Origin: an uncultured Polyangiaceae bacterium
Lineage (GTDB): Bacteria > Myxococcota_A > Polyangia > Polyangiales > Houyiibacteriaceae
Assembly: GCA_947259605.1 (NCBI GenBank)
Contig: CAMYMX010000005.1
Coordinates: forward strand, 1-24,038
Length of the DNA stretch: 24,038 nucleotides
Direction of reading: 5' to 3'
Position 1 is the first letter of the stretch. Each line of letters starts with the position of its first letter. A program made the translations under genes and the position numbers. Below the pieces are notes generated by a model. That model did not search any database and was not told the origin of the DNA. It saw nothing but the letters and a program-made list of their open reading frames with translations. Below, piece by piece: positions 23,997-24,038 of this stretch.

Positions 23997-24038
23997 AAAG
24001 AATCGCGAGTATCAGCCTGGGTCCCTTGAGTCTCGACT
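23993..24038 (+). CDS. Start of an unidentified gene cut by the window end
   Basis: An ATG at 23993, preceded by AGGAAAAG at a workable distance, opens a frame MKRIASISLGPLSLD that runs off the window. Fifteen codons are too few to assign a family. Confidence 0.45.
   Translation, partial: MKRIASISLGPLSLD

Overview
The window is a GC-rich stretch of bacterial chromosome with closely packed genes, frequent ATGA/GTGA start-stop overlaps and several lipoproteins. A Gly/Ala-repeat lipoprotein (9287-10030) and a large Cys-rich, carboxypeptidase-regulatory-like lipoprotein (16204-17895) are of kinds common in Myxococcota and related former Deltaproteobacteria. I therefore infer a myxobacterium-like organism, but no rRNA or marker gene confirms it. 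I saw no tRNA, rRNA, CRISPR array, insertion sequence or phage gene.

Left edge, 1-478: the 5' end of a crotonase-family gene runs leftwards off the window, followed by about 360 bases without a convincing gene. 479-7247: one rightward, translationally coupled operon. It starts with an unrecognised membrane protein with a Tat-like N-terminus. Then come a ketosynthase fused to a second, degenerate ketosynthase-like domain, an acyl carrier protein, a GcvT-like protein, a ketoreductase, a malonyltransferase-like acyltransferase and a FabZ-like dehydratase. Together these make an almost complete dissociated fatty-acid/polyketide synthase without enoyl reductase, resembling a broken-up PUFA synthase core (KS-CLF, AT, KR, DH, ACP). 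The GcvT-like subunit and the lead membrane protein are not part of any synthase set I know. This is the most likely undescribed system in the window.

7491-10369: a 28-codon membrane peptide coupled to a five-helix membrane protein, a dihydroflavonol-reductase-like enzyme, the repeat lipoprotein, and a small leftward gene with a DedA-like N-terminus joined to 14-residue glycine repeats.

10570-15419: an oxidative module. A cytochrome P450 (rightward, with a palindrome over its start) faces a leftward three-gene operon of alpha/beta hydrolase, Baeyer-Villiger-type flavin monooxygenase and short-chain dehydrogenase. The set fits hydroxylation, oxidation to a ketone, oxygen insertion to an ester or lactone, and hydrolysis. 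The three-gene block also resembles the start of the mycobacterial mymA operon (FMO, lipR, SDR).

15425-24038: a reading frame interrupted by an amber codon, a strong hairpin, the large lipoprotein, an acyltransferase-3 gene broken by a one-base frameshift in a poly-T run, and its probable partner, an SGNH-hydrolase lipoprotein. A GH2 beta-galactosidase lipoprotein runs divergently from the SGNH gene. The window ends with a small hypothetical protein and the first codons of another gene.
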